A stretch of DNA of 64,000 bases from Castanea sativa (GCF_040712315.1 NC_134017.1:9764001-9828000), one strand, 5' to 3'. Positions 23,225-35,333 are shown, counted from the stretch's first letter. Translations and numbers: made by a program. Notes: generated from the sequence alone by a model not told the origin.

Positions 23225-26200
23225 ATTTCAAATTTGATAAAGGAGGCATGGGGTAAAGCCGGAGATAGTACACACGAGTTGGGCTCAATCAAGGAGAAAA
23301 TAAAAACACGTGGGGCGGAGCTTATGACTTGGGGCTCGTCAAAAATTGATCCGAATGTAGCTGCCATCAAAGAGCTTCAAAAAAGGCTTGATAGATTGAA
23401 TGAAGCCAAGACCACTGAGGATAGCAAAGCAGAGTCCCTGGATTTGAGTAAAAGAATGGATGAATTTCTACAAAAGCAGGAAATCTATTGGGCTCAACGG
23501 TCTAGAATATCATGGTTGAAACATGGGGACAAGAATACAAAGTTCTTTCACTCCAAAGAAACACAGAGAAGAAGGAAAAATCATATACAGGGTATTCAAA
23601 ATGTACAAGGGCAATGGGTGGAGGATTTGGAGGAGGTGGTTGAGGTAGCTTAAGCTTACTTTGACAATCTATTTCATGTAGGAGCGAGTGATCAGATGGA
23701 GGAGTGCTTGAATGCAGTTCCAAGCATGGTGATTGAAGACATGAATGAGGTCCTGTCTAGTGAGTTTACTGCTGAAGAAATCAAGGTAGCTTTATTCCAA
23801 ATGGGACCAACAGAGGCTCTAGGACCTGATAGTATGAATGCCCTTTTCTATAAAAATTTTTGGCATGTAGTGGGTAATAATGTAGTTTCTGCTGTTTTGG
23901 ATTTCTTAAATAATGGTAACATGTTTCCTGAAATAAATCATACAAACATTGTTCTTATCCCTAAAGTAAAAAACTGAAGAAAATGTCTGATTTTAGACCA
24001 ATAAGTTTATGTAATGTGATTTATAAAATTATCTCCAAGGTTTTGACAAAAAGATTGAAACAGGTGCTCCCCCATATTATCTCACCTACTCAAAGTGCCT
24101 TTGTACTGGGGCGTTTGATCACAGATAATGTATTGGTGGCTTATGAGACACTACATACCATGCACTCTAAGAAAAAAGGCAAGAAGGGGTCCTTGGCATT
24201 GAAGTTAGATATCAACAAGGCCTATGACCGGGTCGAATGACAGTTTCTACAAGGAATTATGGAAAAGATGGGCTTCCCAACTGTATGGGTAGAAAGGGTG
24301 ATGAGTTGTGTTACTACACCATCCTTTTCTATTCTAGTGAATGAAAAACCTTATGGTATGATACATCCATCTAGAGGACTACGCCAAGGAGATCCTTTGT
24401 CACCGTACCTGTTTCTTTTATGTGCAGAAAGTTTCACCACTCTTTTGGCAACCAAAAAAAAAAAAAAATTGGAAAGGAGGGTCAAGGGAGTGTTAATTTG
24501 TAGAGGAGCACCCAGAGTCACTAATCTATTGTTTGCCGATGATTCTTTGTTGTTTTGCTAGGCAACTTAGGCTGAAGGGGAGGCCATAGCGGAGATCCTT
24601 CAAACTTATGCAAAAGCTTCAGGGAAAAGCATAAATTTGAAAAAATCTCTAGGTTATTTCAGTAGTAATACAACAGGTAGCCAGGGACAACAAATTTTGC
24701 AGATTTTGGGGGTCAAGGAGGTGGAGAGATTTGAATCTTATCTAAGGCTGCCAACCTTGATTGGGCGGGCTAAGTATCATACTTTCTCATACCTAAATGA
24801 CAGAATATGGAAGAACTGCAAGGGTGGAAAAGCATGTTGTTATCCAGAGCAGGAAAAGAGATCCTTATTAAGGCAGTGACTCAATTCATACCCACATACA
24901 CAATGAGTGTATTCCAACTTCCTTTGAAATTATGTGATGAACTGGACACTTTGTGTACCAAATTTTGGTGGGGACAGGTAGGCAATGAATGAAAAATTCA
25001 TTGGAAAAATTGGGATAAGTTGTCAACTTCAAAAAAAGAGAGAGGGATGAGATTCCGAGATTTAAGAGCATTTAATTTAGCTATGTTGGCTAAGCAAGGT
25101 TGGAGAATGATTCAATGCACTGATTCATTGTTGTACCAATGCTTCAAAGCAAGGTATATCCCACATTCTTCTTTCCTTGATGCTGTAGAATCACCAAATT
25201 GCTCATATGTCTGGAGAAGTTTGATGGCAGCACTATTTATTCTCAAATCTGGTCACTGTAAGAGAGTTGGCAATGGTTCTTCAATCAGTGTACTCAGGGA
25301 TAGGTGGATCCCCAACCACCCAACAAACAAAATTCTCCATCCAGTCAATGACAATTTTGATGAGCCATTGGTTTCAGATCTGATCAACTTGGAGCTGCAT
25401 GTGTGGAGAAGTGAGCTGATTATGTCTACATTCCATAGGGAGGATGCCGAAACAATCTATAAAATTCCACTAAGCCGAAGAAATGTCTCTGACTTCATAA
25501 TCTGGATTTACAATACAAATTAGACGTTTACTGTCAAATCGACCAACAAGGTTGCAAGGAAAATTTAGAGAGGTGGTGATCAGGTAGAAAGTTCATATGG
25601 CTGTGCAGGGAAAAAAAATTTGGGTTGCAATATGGAAGCTTCGACTCCAAAAACAAAAAAAAAAAAATCAAAGTATACGGGTGGAGGGCAAGTCATGACA
25701 TCTTGCCTACTTGCTTGAACTTGACAAGAAGAAAGATTATTAATGAGAATATATGTCCTATATGCACCAGAGACTCAGAATCAGCCATACATGCATTGTG
25801 GGAGTGCGTTGCGGCTCAAGATATCTGGGCAAGGAGCATTACAAAATTTCAAAAAAGGTGTCATTGCCAGCCAGATATGCTACACCTCATGGAATGCCTA
25901 TTGGAGCGATTAACTTTTGAAGAGATGGAACTTTTCTGGACTTAGGCATGGTTCATATGGAATCAGCAAAATTTTGTGGTGCATAGAGGTAAAATAAGGG
26001 ATCCGACTAGCCTAAACAATAGAGCAGTAGAGTATGTAGAGGAGTACAAATGAGCCCAGAAACAATTGATTGTAAGCCTGATGCTACAACCTAGTAGGGA
26101 AGTTTGGCAACCGCCTCCATAATCAGTCTAAAAGCTTAACTTCGATGCAGCGGTCTTTTCGGGATTGAACAGATCTAGATTTGGAGCGATAGTCCGTAAT

Positions 26201-26630
26201 GACAAGGGAGAAGTCATGGTTGCAATGACTGCTAGTGGACTGAAGGTGAGTACAAGTGATGAAGCAAAAATGCTTGCATGTAGAAGAGCCCTTGAATTTG
26301 CAGTGGATGTTGGTTTCTCAAGGCTTAAGGGTGATAACGTCAACATGGTACAAGCCATCTCATCTCCATTGGCAAACCATTCATTGTTAGGTAATGTGGT
26401 GGATGATATGCACCATTTGATCCATGGTTTATAGTGGGCTAGTGTTTGTTGCACAAGGAGACGTGGAAATAAGGTTGCACATGTACTTGCACAACATGCT
26501 AGGAATACTTTAGATGATGATTTGTATTCGATGGAGGATTCTCCCCCACCAGCAATGGAAGCTTTGTATCAAGATGTTTTATTAGTATGAGTGAATGAAT
26601 GGTCCTTTCTCAATTTTTTTTTGAGAACTC
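23225..26630 (+). mobile_element. LINE (L1-type non-LTR retrotransposon), 5'-truncated and broken
   Basis: The remains of ORF2 read in order along the plus strand. A pre-RT region has SWLKHGDKNTKFFH (23500-23560). Reverse transcriptase motifs follow: [41 protein letters not shown] (24380-24420) and the catalytic FADDSLLF (24532-24555). Next come the FWWGQ region (24965), a zinc-finger-like zf-RVT segment (CPICTRDSESAIHALWEC, about 25757-25810) and an RNase H-like domain (KLNFDAAV, then GAIVRNDKG, 26136-26210). The endonuclease half is absent. Several frameshifts and stop codons (for example 23651, 23974, 24238, 24560, 24990, 25521, 25943) make it inactive. Start and 3' end are approximate, and I see no clear target duplication. 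Confidence 0.9.
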
Positions 26631-26696
26631 TATAATTACCGTAGCATTCTAGATGATCTTAATTTCAAACTAGAGTTTGAAAAATTATAAGGGAAA

Positions 26697-26830
26697 AGTT
26701 AACGGATGCCTTAGGGACATTGGTTTAGGAGATAATTTTAAAAATTTTTATGGAAAAAGAAAAAAGAAAATAATTGTTCTGACGGATGTTTATATTTCCT
26801 ATGAAAAGTAATGTCAAAATTTTTCTATTT
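26697..26830. mobile_element. Half of a family-a MITE
   Basis: GTTAACGGATGCCTTAGGGA then CATTGGTTTAG matches the left end of the elements at 9980 and 17090. The right inverted end is not found. Confidence 0.4.
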
Positions 26831-26862
26831 TTGAGATATGTCAAATTTTTTTATAAAATTGT

Positions 26863-26865
<3 letters not shown>

Positions 26866-26898
<33 letters not shown>
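26866..26898. repeat. (AAT)n microsatellite
   Basis: About eleven AAT units directly abut the left end of the DNA element at 26899. Confidence 0.9.
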
Positions 26899-27544
26899 GG
26901 ACAAAGTTTAGTTACAAAATTAGTTGTAACCTAAGGTAACAACCTTACTCAATACCATTAATATTACTACATATTTTAAAAATTTAATCGTTGGATTGCA
27001 TGTTCTTTACACTCTTAATACATATGTCAAATTTTGTGACAATCAGATATTATATACTATATGATCTATAAGATTATATTTTATGCATAATTTTAAACTA
27101 TAAAAACTTTCAATTCAAACAATTTATTGATTACATAGTTATTAATGTTTAATTTTCTAGAAAGTTTGCAAGCATCGAGAATATAAGAAGAAAATATAAT
27201 CTAATAATAAATTTATCAAAATTCACCTCCAATTAAAAGATACTAGCATGTAACTCCATGCAAACACATGGATGCATTTAAAATTAAACAAAATTTTTAT
27301 TATAAAAATATAAATAACTAGTCTTTTTTTTTAAAGCTTGTAACACATGCATTCATGCATACATATAGATACATTTAAAATCAAACACAATTTTTATCAT
27401 AAAATATATATAATTAGTCAAATTATTTTTTTAAAGTAAACGTAATTAGTTACATATTAAGATTCTTACCTAAATTTAATACTACTTATGATTATTTTTT
27501 TGCTAATTTTTAATAAGATAGAACGTGCGGTGATTTTTGTTATA

Positions 27545-27594
27545 TGGTGATTTTTATCTTATTTATTTTTTGAGAAACATGTGGTGATTTTTAT
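27545..27594 (-). repeat. Tail-only insertion (b) with 13-bp duplication
   Basis: TGGTGATTTTTAT occurs at 27545-27557 and 27582-27594. The 24-bp insert between them is poly-T-like and ends TTTTTTGAGAAACATG (TTTCTCAAAAAA on the other strand). A third related GGTGATTTTT just upstream means local tandem repetition is an alternative. Confidence 0.55.
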
Positions 27595-27819
27595 TGAGTA
27601 TATGTGATTATTTTTTTATAATTTATTTTATAGTTCATTAATATTAGATTCTTAGTATTTTGCATTCATTAACTCACTTGACACAAAGATTAAAAAATTT
27701 AATAGACACATGGCACAAGTTTAAGTGGATAATTATGATGTAGTTCTCACATAAATTTAGACACATGGCGCAAAATTAGATTATAATTTCAAATTCTAAT
27801 TCAATTTTCTTTAAACTTT

Positions 27820-27828
<9 letters not shown>

Positions 27829-27888
<60 letters not shown>
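27829..27888. repeat. (TA)30 microsatellite
   Basis: Sixty bases of uninterrupted TA, the longest simple repeat in the window. It is likely to be length-variable and error-prone in assembly. Confidence 0.95.
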
Positions 27889-27890
<2 letters not shown>

Positions 27891-28327
27891 TGACTTATAA
27901 ATTTGATTTTTTTTTTTAGCTATATGATTATGTTTTTTTTTATGGTTTATTATATTGGACTTCTCGTTTTCTACACTAAATTAACTAATTTGGCACAAAA
28001 ATTTAAAAATTTAGATTAGATGAGACATGTGGTACAAAATTAAACTTTAATTGAAATTCATTTTTACACTAAATTAACTCACTTGACACAAAATTCTAAA
28101 ATTTAGATTAAATGAGACATATGACGCAAAATTAGACTCTAATTAAATTTAAATTTGAAATTTAATTAAATTTTCTCTCTATTTTACCTATTATATATAT
28201 ATATATATATATATATAGATTAAGTAACTTTATTATATCTAAACTTTGTCCGTAATAATAATTACAATAATAATAATAGGAGTAATAAAGATATGTTTGC
28301 TTATCAAGCCAAGTCTTGGGCTTTTCC

Positions 28328-28334
28328 TATATAG
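28328..28334 (+). promoter_or_regulatory. Putative TATA box of VPS2.1
   Basis: TATATAG lies about 120 bp upstream of the ATG at 28451, a plausible spacing for a short plant 5' UTR. The upstream flank is the DNA element ending at 28251, so the core promoter has little native sequence left. Confidence 0.4.
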
Positions 28335-28450
28335 CCTTTGCCGAATAGCAACTATTAACTGCCTAAAACAACCGACAAAAAACAGAGCGAGGCAAAGAAA
28401 AATAGAGAGAATCGTAAACGCACAGCGCATTTTAGCATCAATTGGGAAAC

Positions 28451-29117
28451 ATGAGCTTCCTCTTTGGCAACCGAAAAACCCCAGCTGGTATATATATATA
28501 AATCCTCTCACTTCTAATTTCTCTCTTTCGTTTTTCTTTCTATGAGTTTTCACTTTGTTGAGCCTAATCAGATAAAAACAAACCTTTAAATTCTCACTCA
28601 GGAAACAAATAGCTAGGGTTTTAGTTGTTTCCAATTTAGTTTCAGTACCGTGCAATTGAATTAGTAAATTCAAGCAATTTGATTTGAATATACAATTTTA
28701 ATGGCTGTTTGTGTTAGATTATGAATTTTTATATATGTTTGATCAATTGGGTCTTTTTTTTTTTTTGGGTGATTGTTGTGGACATGTTTGAAATTAGACC
28801 CATTTGTCTCAAAAGCTTAGAAAGTGGACCCATGATGAATATTAAGGGAATTTTCACCTCATTGTGTGTTTTTGGTGATATAAGGAAAGATAAGGTTCAG
28901 AATGAGGAAATTTGGAGAGCAATTAATGTACCGAGGAGGAAGAGTGAGTTGATTCAAGTCTAGGAAAAAAATGTAGGAAAACATACAATAACATTAATTG
29001 AAGTAGTGAAAAAAAAAAACTTTGTCGATTAAGGACGTGACATAGAGTATGATTTTGAATAAGATGGGATGACAGAAAAGAATACATCTGGGATGAAGGC
29101 TTTGCTGTTGTGTGTGT

Positions 29118-29148
<31 letters not shown>

Positions 29149-31899
29149 TTATACAACTGTGACATTGTTTGAAGTGGCTAATTTGTTAAGGAAATGAAAT
29201 AAAACTTGTGTGGAGGCCTTATTTTGTGTTTTTGGTCATGTTTTTAGAAATTATCTGATGTAGCAGGTGTCTTTCAACTGTCTTACATATGTTTGGGACC
29301 TACACCTATGAATCTCATGTGTATGCGAAAGAATGTTGCATACGCCTATTTACATGAAGAGGTATCTTTTCATGTGTGTATGAGAAGGTGTATGAAACAG
29401 TCCTCTCATGTACATGTGGGGTTCATGAATGTGGGTCTAATGCATATATGAGAGGGGGCATGACATACATAATTTCTATTACATGAGATAATGCCTTGGC
29501 AATTTTGGGCATTTGTGTAGTTGTTGATGTAATAGTTAACCGCCTAGGGATTTGAGGAAAATCTCGGGCTTGTTGCGAAGTGAAAAATGTTTGAACTTGT
29601 GTGCAGAGCTTCTGCGGGAAAATAAGAGGATGATAGACAAGTCTATTCGAGAACTAGAAAGGGAAAGGCAAGGATTACAGACACAAGAGAAAAAGCTGAT
29701 TGTAGAGATAAAGAAAAATGCTAAACAAGGACAGATGGTAAGCCTAATTGTTTTGGCAATTCATTTGTTATTGTGTTGATTTTTGATGGTGGGTAGATTA
29801 AAACTCTCTCAAATTTACCTATCAAAACAAAAAAAAATCTCTCAAACTTGATGAAAGGTCAAGCAGAACAAAAACTGTGGCCATAGTATTTATACGCATC
29901 AAGGATTTTCAGTGCCCATATTTGCTGTTTGGCATGGAACTCTTATGCATGTGATGCGATGTGATGTGAATTAAAGTTTTGGTTTTAGTCCAGGCCAATA
30001 GTTATGTGTAAAGAGTGGGAATGTTGCTGCTACTTTATTTATTTATTTAAGTGAGCTGAGGCAGTTTTGTTTGATCTGTTATTTCTGCTGTTAGGTTCTA
30101 TTAATGAATCCATGGATATATGAAGATGTATATACATGTTGGTGGTACAGGGTTCAGTGTTTTGCAAGCTTTATTTTCCAATTAAAGTTGCAGTAATGGG
30201 ATGAAAATTGTACTTATATGACCTAAACGCATCCTAAGATTGGTTTATCTTTATTTCAGGGGGCTGTGAGAGTAATGGCTAAAGACCTTATTAGAACACG
30301 GCATCAGGTGGAAAAGTTTTATAAGCTTAAATCACAACTCCAGGGCGTGTCATTGAGAATTCAGGTACAATTTGAATCTTTACCCTCTTCTTTGTGCATC
30401 TTTTTTATAACTGAGAAGTTGTTATCTACATCCTTACATGTTTGCATTTCAGATGGGAAGTAAAGCATCCTGTGATAGGGTGTATATATATATATAATTT
30501 AATGTGTATGCAATTCTTGTTTATGTAAATCACATAAGTTTTTGCTCCATCCCTCATATTATAAATGTTTTGGAAATGGAGTGCATCACTCATTCTTGGA
30601 TCAGTAGTATATCATTTTGGTTGTAAAGGTTTATGTGCTTTATCATTGATGCATTTGCATAATTTGGATTGAATCGGTGTGCGCATTTAGCCTAGATACC
30701 AAAATAGTGCTGCATCTTCCCTGCAAAGAACTTACTTAGTAATAGCATTAACCGTGTGATTGAATAATTTCAAGATATGAAGAAAAATCAGCATTTTGGT
30801 AGGAGAACTTCGTTCAGATCTTGTTTTGTTTGGAGAACTACAGATGATAGTATCTTAGAGACTTAGGGTTATATTATATTGCATCTACAGAAGGCTTTAA
30901 CATTTTTCGAGACATTTTTTGGGTGATTTGAGGAACATTTAGATTTTAGTTTGCTTCTAGTTGACTGGGGAACCAAAAAAAATTTGGGGGGATGGAGGTT
31001 TGTTCGGGTGTCTTTGATCTGTTTCATGGATTCTGGCGTATGCTCTTTTTATTCATATTTTATTACCATCCCCCAAAACATTTGTTTCTCTCTCTCTCTC
31101 ATGGCCACCCCTCCTGTTTCTCTTTCATCTCTATCTCATCAATGTCAAAGCCATCTCATTGGTATGACAAAATACCTCCAACCTACCCTACCTCTGACAA
31201 GCCCTACATGAGTTTTCTGTGCCTTGAAGAGGGGGCAGGGCACCCATAATCTGATCCCACCCCACTCATTGCCATCCCTATCACATACTAAGCTATTCTG
31301 TATTGTAGAGATTTTGAAGCTATTATAATGTTAAAAGATTGATTGCAGACTCTTAAATCAACTCAATCGATGGGAGAGGCCATGAAAGGTGTAACCAAGG
31401 CAATGGGACAGATGAATAGGCAGATGAACCTGCCCTCACTGCAGAAGATAATGCTAGAGTTTGAGAGGCAGAATGAAAAGATGGAACTGACTACTGAGGT
31501 GATGGGAGATGCCATTGATGATGCTTTGGAAGGCGATGAAGAAGAGGAAGAAACAGAAGAGCTCGTGAATCAGGTGCTTGATGAGATTGGAATTGACGTC
31601 AATTCAGAGGTACATCCATTGCTTAGTGTCTCTTTCATGTGAAACAATATTTAGCTTATCCAAAACGAGACAAAAATTTCCTTGGTTTCATTACATTGTC
31701 AGCATGGGGAAATCTAGATTGAGAACAATAATACTAATAACTATGTTTGTTTAATATGCAGCTTATGAATGCACCCTCATCTTCTGTCGCTGCACCAGCT
31801 GCAAAGAACAGGGTTGCCCAAGCTGAATCATTGGGAAATGAAGACAGTGGGATTGATAATGATTTACAGTCGAGGTTGGATAATTTAAGAAGAATGTAA
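28451..31899 (+). CDS. VPS2.1: Vacuolar protein sorting-associated protein 2 homolog 1 (ESCRT-III, CHMP2-type)
   Basis: Five exons join in frame: 28451-28487, 29607-29737, 30260-30364, 31349-31609 and 31762-31899. They encode 223 residues, close to the usual 225, and all introns are GT-AG. The start MSFLFGNRKTPAELLRENKR, basic helix 1, the ERERQGLQTQEKKL segment, KGVTKAMGQMNRQMNLP and the acidic GDEEEEETEELV segment match the family throughout. The C-terminus has the MIT-interacting motif DLQSRLDNLRRM that binds VPS4/SKD1. VPS2 polymerises with VPS24 on endosomal membranes to drive intralumenal vesicle formation in the multivesicular body pathway. The first intron splits codon E13. The gene looks intact. 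Intron 2 carries a tail-only insertion (29805-29849). The promoter borders a DNA element. Confidence 0.95.
29117..29148. repeat. (GA)n microsatellite in VPS2.1 intron 1
   Basis: Mostly uninterrupted GA units. Confidence 0.9.
29805..29849 (+). repeat. Tail-only insertion (c) in VPS2.1 intron 2
   Basis: TCTCTCAAATTT (29805-29816) and TCTCTCAAACTT (29838-29849) flank 21 bp reading ACCTATCAAAACAAAAAAAA. Eleven of twelve duplicate bases match. Confidence 0.6.
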
Positions 31900-33280
31900 A
31901 TCTGGGGTAGGTAAGAAGAAGCTTCACTTAGGAAAGATGTTAATAATCAGCTTTGTAACATTGAATCAATGTTTGAAGTACATATCACATCATGGTGTTT
32001 TTTGGGCTTTTCCCCCCTTAATTAAATATCTATGTTTAATGCTTATGATGAAATTTCCATTTAATGCTTTACATCTCCTGTATAGGAATATTACATTAGA
32101 GCACTTGCATTAGTCAAGCTAAAATAGCTTGAGGGCAAAATTTTGCCCATCAACCTCCAAAATCACCTGCATCAGCTTATGCAAAATTGTGTAAAATGAA
32201 CAACCATAGGAATATGCATGGATGCTGTAGATGTGAAATTTAATTTTTTGTAGATTCTTCCTCTCACCTCTCATGCTCTCATCAGATTCTCTCTCTCTCT
32301 CTCTCATCTTCTATATTACCACAACTGATGCTCTCAACAAATACACCTCAAACCCATCCAAATCCAAGTTCCGACTTAGTAGTCAAAGGCTCTGTTGTTC
32401 ACCCCTTCCTCTAACAACATGGAATTTGTCGTCATCGACATCCTTGTCAAGTGCAGAGGCACAAATTGAGAAGAAGAAGAAGAAGAAGTTGGAGAGATGT
32501 GAGGATGTTGTGGTGGCTTAGGTGGGAGCCCAAGGGGTTGTAGAGAAATGGGTATGGTTCAAAATTTGATCTTTTTTATTTTATTTTTTACGGGTGTTTG
32601 ATATTTAGGGTATAGTTCAATTGGGGTAATGGGTTTTGGTTAATTCAATAGGTGGAGGTTGTATTTGGTTGAAATTTAGGTGAGAGAAAGAGGAGATGGT
32701 TTTGATCAATTGAGGCTTTTGAAGAGTTCAATTTTTTCCATTGTAATGCTGGTGCAGATCTCATCTTGCTGTGCTTGGTGCTGTTTTGTTTGTCGTGAGT
32801 GGTTTTAGTGGGTGGGTGGATACTGGGTAGAGAGTTGATGTTGATGTTGATGTTGAGAGGAAAGAGGAGATAGTTGTATTTGGGTAGAGAGTTGATGTTG
32901 GTGTCGCAAGGAAAGAGGAGATAGTTGTATTTGGGGGTTGATTTGTGGGTTTGGTTTGGTTTGGTTGTGATTTTGTTTTTGAGTTGTTTGTTTGCTTAAA
33001 AAACAAAGGAAAGTAATGGAAAAAACAGGGACAAAAATAATAATAACAAAAGTATAAAAAATTATTATTTAAATAAAATAGAATGTAGAATAGATAATCT
33101 AGTGTAGATATTTTTAAAAAGTGGTGGTGTAAAATAGAAAAAAGTAGTTTTTTATGCTAAAATAGACATGAATTTTTATACAAAAAGAAGCGAAGGTTCT
33201 TATATCATTCAGGGTTGTAGGAACCATAAGATAAAAAAGTTGGAAGTAAAGGAGAGAAGAAACAAGAAGAAAAATGAGGT
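31900..33280. other. Intergenic DNA with transposon-like termini and a minisatellite
   Basis: After the VPS2.1 3' UTR, GAGCACTTGCATTAG with AGCTAAAATAGCT (32099-32130) resembles the end of a hAT-type element, but I could not place the other end with confidence. (CT)n lies at about 32287-32306. The 82-codon frame at 32273-32521 is low-complexity and not called. A two-unit minisatellite follows (32824-32938). Confidence 0.4.
32824..32938. repeat. Two-unit minisatellite (about 55 bp units)
   Basis: GGGTAGAGAGTTGATGTTG followed by AGGAAAGAGGAGATAGTTGT occurs twice in tandem. The first unit has extra GATGTT triplet-pair repeats. Confidence 0.75.
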
Positions 33281-33715
33281 TTAGATGGTAATGGTAACTG
33301 TGACATCCGGGGAGTTCTGTTTTGATTTCATTGCCCCATTTTGAGTACTCAGTCTGTCAATGGGAGTGCGGCAGAGCGGGCAGTTGGAATGAGAATAGAG
33401 CCACATGTCAATGCAAGGTGTATGGAAAGAGTGCTTGCATCGTGGAAGTTGATTCACAAGTTCATCATCTTCAAAGCTAGTCAAGCACACCGCACATTCA
33501 GTTCCAGAAGCTGCTTCTATGTTTTCAGTCCCTTCTTATACTTGAATGTGGAAACCAAAAAGGGATTCATTCTCAAAGAATCAAAGGTCTTCTCCTTAAC
33601 TGACTCGCCTGTTGTAGGTGGATGTAATAAGTGTTTCTAATCACACAATGTAGTAAAATATGAATGCAATGATCATTGATACAATGACCACAATTCCATA
33701 GTAGATTGAGTGCAT
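33281..33715 (-). pseudogene. ATL-type RING-H2 E3 ubiquitin ligase, frameshifted
   Basis: The minus strand keeps the layout of an intronless ATL protein. A hydrophobic membrane segment (SIYYGIVVIVSMIIAFIFYY) follows an ATG at 33715, then a linker with TFKYKKG, the GLD-to-RING region, and an ATL-spaced RING-H2 domain: C-x2-C-x15-C-x-H-x2-H-x2-C-x10-C-x2-C (CAVC, CKHSFH, CIDMW, CPLC). Such enzymes pass ubiquitin from an E2 to substrates at membranes. Two lesions break it: a frame change with stop just after the membrane segment (about 33640), and a one-base loss between KYKKG and TENIEAASG (about 33540). The RING half (33281-33490) is still open. One frameshift could be an assembly error, but two make a pseudogene more likely. 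Confidence 0.7.
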
Positions 33716-34153
33716 GCTTTGTTGTTTATACCAAATTGGAAGGGCTGAAAGAACTTGGAAGACTTTAAACATGCAGGCTGCACTGCAGGCTAAGTGGTAG
33801 ATGTTTACAAAAAAGTTACAAGTTAAATGAATGACCATTCCAATTAGCACAATGCTGTGTGGTAAATGATGGACATGGACTTAGTGTTGATACAAATTCA
33901 TGAGGATTGATAGTGAAAGGGTTTAGTAAGTTGTAATTTTATATTCAGTCTAGAAAATGGCTAAGGTTTACAATGGTGGTTATCATATGTGGAAGTGAAT
34001 CACTATTTCTAATGTTCTTTAATCTTTGTAGCTATAAAAGAATGTCCAAGCCGCATAGACAAAAGAATTTAACTAGATAAAAGGACAAGAATTCAAGATT
34101 AAGGCCAAGAAGTAAGAACATATTTATTTAAACTTTAATGTAATGGACACAAC

Positions 34154-34229
34154 TTGTGTTTAGTGGCCAGTTTCATCGAACATGTGTCTACATCCTAATG
34201 TATCCAGTGGAACTGGCCACTAAACACAA
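34154..34229. other. Hairpin with 22-nt near-perfect arms
   Basis: The arm at 34154-34175 (starts TTGTGTTTAGTGGCC) and the arm at 34208-34229 are reverse complements with one mismatch, separated by a 32-nt loop. Arm length fits a small-RNA precursor or the stem of a tiny MITE. The loop and outer flanks show no further pairing. I do not recognise the arm as a known conserved plant miRNA. Confidence 0.6.
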
Positions 34230-34323
34230 ACTTTTCCCTAATGTAATTCTCATTGTGATATCATAATGTGGTAGCGTTACATTGTTTGTTCTACAATGAG
34301 TAACTTCCACTATACAACAAATA

Positions 34324-34364
34324 CTAAAGAATGGGTTTACAAAAAAAAAAAAACCTAAAGAATG
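34324..34364 (+). repeat. Tail-only insertion (d) with 10-bp duplication
   Basis: CTAAAGAATG at 34324-34333 and 34355-34364 flanks 21 bp: GGTTTAC, poly-A, then C. Confidence 0.65.
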
Positions 34365-35333
34365 AAATTGAACAACAAAATTACAACAACTAAGATCAAA
34401 TGGAGGCAATAGAAGATAACGGCTACTAAAGAATGGTGAGACCATAACGTAAGTGACAATTGGGAGACAGCAACATGAATCAAAAGAACTATTTTTGTCT
34501 TCTCAAACTCCAAAAGCTGGAATTGTCGCAGCCTTTTCTACTCCCCATAATAGTGTGAGCATCCATGAACAAAAATCTTTTTAAAAAAATGACAAATATT
34601 AAGAAAAGTATTACAAAGTACAAACTCCAAAAATTAAAAAAAAAAAAAAATCATTTAATAGGTTGAGATATAAGTTTCCAAAATTAACTTGGTTTACTTA
34701 AACCCAGCGAAATAAGGTCTAAGGGTATTCAATTTATAAATAAATAAAGTAAAAGGTAAGTTATGAAATTTATTTATTGATTTTTCAAAGAAGATTTTGA
34801 GACATCCAAAAATGAAATAGAAGATTAACAATTTGGGACTGGGGGAATAAATAATTACAATGAATTTATGTGTGTAAAGCAATAAATTATTGGCAAAGTG
34901 TTTATTTTTTTTAATGTTTATTTTGCAGCTAATAATTGAATGGGCCCAACTAGCTCAAGTTGCCGTAGTAACTAAACAAGTGCCCTTAGCCCTTAGGAAT
35001 TAGGACGCTCAATGTTCGTTTGAGAATAATCTATTTAATTTTTTACTGAAAGTATACTAATATACTTGTATTTTGAAAAAGTGAGAAAATGTAAGAAAAA
35101 AAATCTAAGTTATAAAAAGTTGTACATAAAAAGTTAAAAGAAAAAAAAGAAACTGACTTATAATTCAATGCTAAATGGACACTCAATCATTCTCCATGAC
35201 CCTCATATTGCAACCGAAAATAGGAGTTGAGTTGAGTTTGTTCCATCAAATCTATATAATATCTACAAGTTGAAGCTAAAAATTTATTGTTGCTAAGTTT
35301 CAGTTGAGTCATATCAGTGTAGCACTTGAATCT

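Larger units (their letters stand above)
26899..28251. mobile_element. Non-autonomous DNA transposon-like element, about 1.35 kb
   Basis: The left end GGACAAAGTTTAG and the inverted right end (CTAAACTTTGTCC, 28239-28251) form a perfect 13-bp terminal inverted repeat. The flanks are TAATAATA on both sides (891-898 and 253-260 in the local numbering), consistent with an 8-bp target duplication. However, the left flank is an AAT microsatellite, so this is weak. The interior has no ORF. It contains related direct repeats (27656-27889, about 27974-28068 and 28069-28217), two of which end in AT microsatellites, including (TA)30 at 27829-27888. It ends about 75 bp before the putative VPS2.1 TATA box. 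Confidence 0.65.

Noticed and set aside
28239..28673. 144-codon minus-strand frame over the VPS2.1 first exon
   Set aside because: It is antisense to a well-supported coding exon and includes translated simple repeat.
32273..32521. 82-codon plus-strand frame with Ser/Leu and a poly-Lys tail
   Set aside because: It arises from a CT repeat and an AGA repeat, with no conserved motif.
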